From Oscillospiraceae bacterium (GTDB lineage Bacteria; Bacillota; Clostridia; Oscillospirales; Acutalibacteraceae), in assembly GCA_902796535.1 (NCBI GenBank), contig CADBPL010000176.1:1-15378 (forward strand): a DNA stretch of 15,378 bases, given 5' to 3'. Below, in pieces: positions 13,617-15,378 of this stretch (position 1 is the stretch's first letter; every line of letters begins with the position of its first letter). The translations under genes and the position numbers were made by a program. Below the pieces are notes generated by a model that worked only from the letters and a program-made list of their open reading frames with translations, searched no databases and had not been told where the DNA came from.

Positions 13617-15378
13617 TTATCGGCTGAGCACCACGTCGCCGAAGGTGGTGGTATCTGTGGAATAGCCGCCGGTGATGACCGCCTCGGGCTTGACGTAGTT
13701 ATCGTTGCGGTGGACGAACACATAGAGCCTTGAATCGACCAGATGCTGTTCGTCGTCCGTTGGGTCGAAGCCCCTCACGCCGCTGTTCAGCCCTTCGTTC
13801 AGATTGATGCGCTTGTTTTCGGTCGTCAGCAGGTTTTCCCATTTGTTTTCGGCAATATCCTCCGGCACGCGGTCGAACTGCGCCGCGCTGACAGCCGTGA
13901 TATAGGACGCGTTCTGCTTATCCTTATCGTTGATGAGCGCCGTCGTCTGGTAGAGATACATCGGCGTGCCGCCCGTGCCGTAATTGAGGTCGCGGTCGCT
14001 GCACAGCGTGTACTTGCGCTTGTCGATCGTCAGGCGCTTCTGCGGGTCGCTGCCGACGTAAACGAACAGATCCTTCACCGCGCTTTCCATGTAATACTTC
14101 GTCCTTTTGGTGTTGACGTAGTCGGGGTTGTAAAGATGGTAGCCGATGAGAACGCAGGATTCGGTCGACGCGCCTTTGTTCAGGTTCAGCGGCAAATAGC
14201 AGGTCGCGCCCTGCGTGAGCAGGTCGGCCATGGCCGCGTCTTCCGATTCGCCCACGCCCACAAAGAAGCTGTCGATCCCCGTCAGGCTCATGTTCGTTTT
14301 CACGTGCAGATACAGGCTGTCGTTGGGGTCGCCGTAGGGAAGCGCGTACTGCGCCGCTTCCGTGACGGTGCCGTAGAAATCCTTCTTCGCCTCGGTGTCG
14401 CCCTTTGTTACCGTCAGCACGGTCGACATGCCCGGCTCAAAGATTCTTTCGGAAACGTTGATTTCCGTGATCGGGTCGCCCGTGGAGCTGCCGCCCGAGC
14501 TGGTGGTGGTGTACAGGTAGTAGGCCTGCATCGTCGGGGAATAGATCGGCACCGGATCCTGCGAGGTGACGTTCTGCACAAGCGAATACTTGGCGCCGTT
14601 GACCGTCATGGTCTCCGTCGGCTTCACGCCGTCCCGCGCTTTCAAACGGATGATGCCGTGCAGCGCCTTGGCCGGGTTATCGGTGTAGGTCACGCCGAGA
14701 TAAGCCGCTCTGGAATTGTACTGGAGGGCGCCGAAAACCGAATCGTCGCCGTAATCGGCGTCGCTTCTGTTCTGGTAGCCGGCCTCACTTGCGCAGTGAT
14801 ACCACGCCTGATCGGAGAAGACCGCAAGGCTCTGGTCAAGCAGAACCTCCGACGAAGCGCTGATGAGCGAAATATAGCAGAGATCCTGAGAGAAATCGTC
14901 GTTCGCTGCGCGTTCGGCGCTTTCCCATGACTGATCGGGGTTGTACGTTGCGACCCTGACGGAGGCGATGAACCGCCCTCTCACGGGTGCGGCGCGGTTG
15001 ATGTAAAGATAAGCGGGGGTGCATTCGTCGCTTTTTTCGTGATAGTAATACGCGAGATTGAGGGGCTTGGTTTCATAAGGCGTTTTCAGATCCTGAATGG
15101 AAACGAAGCCTGCGGGCGCGTCGCCGCTGTTGAGCACCAGATCGCCGACCTTCAGCGGCTCATAGCCCTGCTTGTAGCCGCAGGCGTAGAGCATACGGGG
15201 CTGGGTGGTGGTCGACTGCCACGTAACGCCGGGGATGATGTTGTCGACGTAATGATCGTAGTACCGCAGGCTGTTGCCCGAGTAAACGGAGTAATCGTCG
15301 TAGTTGTTCAGCTCGTAATGGCAGGTATCGTGTCCGCCCAGTTCCTTCAGCTCCTGCATAAACACGGACGTGATCCCG
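13617..15378 (-). CDS. Large repetitive hypothetical protein with possible MABP-like beta-prism repeats (C-terminal part)
   Basis: The frame is open to the right edge (first complete codons GITSVFM), so only the C-terminal 587 codons are visible; a GTG at 15365 is not the real start. Residue numbers count from that GTG. I do not recognise a named family, but the chain repeats a loose unit. Each unit has a YLY-type strand, an ITxI/AVxDI-like strand and an N-L-N-x-G turn: PLNLNKG (392-398) then VLIGYHL; AVKDLFVYVGSDP (429-441) then DLNYGTGGTPMYLYQT (459-474); RINLNEGL (519-526) then RLYVFVHR; and earlier AYLGVTYTDNPAKALHGI (221-238) and GDPITEINV (296-304). This resembles the beta-prism MABP domain, whose repeats also use DLNxGxGGxxIYL. 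No LPxTG motif, transmembrane end or catalytic motif is visible. It may be an extracellular or membrane-binding protein. Composition is rich in Asp, Tyr and Thr and poor in Lys. Confidence 0.75.
   Translation of the reverse strand, partial: GITSVFMQELKELGGHDTCHYELNNYDDYSVYSGNSLRYYDHYVDNIIPGVTWQSTTTQPRMLYACGYKQGYEPLKVGDLVLNSGDAPAGFVSIQDLKTPYETKPLNLAYYYHEKSDECTPAYLYINRAAPVRGRFIASVRVATYNPDQSWESAERAANDDFSQDLCYISLISASSEVLLDQSLAVFSDQAWYHCASEAGYQNRSDADYGDDSVFGALQYNSRAAYLGVTYTDNPAKALHGIIRLKARDGVKPTETMTVNGAKYSLVQNVTSQDPVPIYSPTMQAYYLYTTTSSGGSSTGDPITEINVSERIFEPGMSTVLTVTKGDTEAKKDFYGTVTEAAQYALPYGDPNDSLYLHVKTNMSLTGIDSFFVGVGESEDAAMADLLTQGATCYLPLNLNKGASTESCVLIGYHLYNPDYVNTKRTKYYMESAVKDLFVYVGSDPQKRLTIDKRKYTLCSDRDLNYGTGGTPMYLYQTTALINDKDKQNASYITAVSAAQFDRVPEDIAENKWENLLTTENKRINLNEGLNSGVRGFDPTDDEQHLVDSRLYVFVHRNDNYVKPEAVITGGYSTDTTTFGDVVLSR

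Noticed and set aside
13743..14930. 395-codon plus-strand frame opposite the repeat protein
   Set aside because: Arg/Val/His-rich with no domain; the minus-strand frame has repeated structured motifs and continues past the edge.

Overview
The window reads as a tungsten (or molybdenum) cofactor and tungstoenzyme island from a moderately GC-rich anaerobic Firmicute, most likely a clostridial/Oscillospiraceae-type gut or rumen bacterium. The reasons are purine-rich AGGAG ribosome binding sites, sigma-A-like promoters, an aldehyde:ferredoxin oxidoreductase, a TupABC tungstate transporter, and a GHKL/LytTR two-component system. The taxonomy is inference; no ribosomal gene is present.

Layout. (1) Positions 1-3394, minus strand: a tightly packed operon mogA - E1-like moeB/hesA - aor - moaD-like - 4Fe-4S ferredoxin, the last running off the left edge. 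(2) Positions 3395-3618: a compact divergent control region with a strong promoter for the mogA-aor operon (TTGAAA-N17-TAAAAT, minus strand), an extended -10 promoter on the plus strand, and a molybdenum/tungsten-cofactor riboswitch. (3) Positions 3619-10732, plus strand: the riboswitch-led operon tupA-tupB-tupC-moeA1-moeA2(PBP fusion)-moaC-moaA-MOSC. All junctions are overlaps or gaps of 5 nt or less, and the operon ends in a strong terminator at 10781-10825. (4) Positions 10833-12871, minus strand: a LytTR response regulator and a GHKL membrane histidine kinase, translationally coupled. (5) Positions 12872-13616: a 745-bp stretch without a convincing gene. It carries an extended -10 promoter for the regulator, a divergent plus-strand promoter candidate, a dense run of long inverted repeats, and a plus-oriented terminator, so it could encode an unrecognised structured RNA. 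(6) Position 13617 to the right edge, minus strand: the C-terminal 587 codons of a repetitive, possibly beta-prism (MABP-like) protein.

How it fits together. TupABC imports tungstate. MoaA and MoaC make cyclic pyranopterin monophosphate. The MoaD-like protein and its E1-like activator supply sulfur for the dithiolene. MogA adenylates molybdopterin, and the two MoeA paralogues insert the metal. The bis-pterin cofactor ends up in the AOR, which passes electrons to the adjacent ferredoxin-type subunit. The riboswitch would let finished cofactor shut down metal import and cofactor synthesis, while the enzyme operon has no room for one and is controlled separately. MoaE is not in the window.
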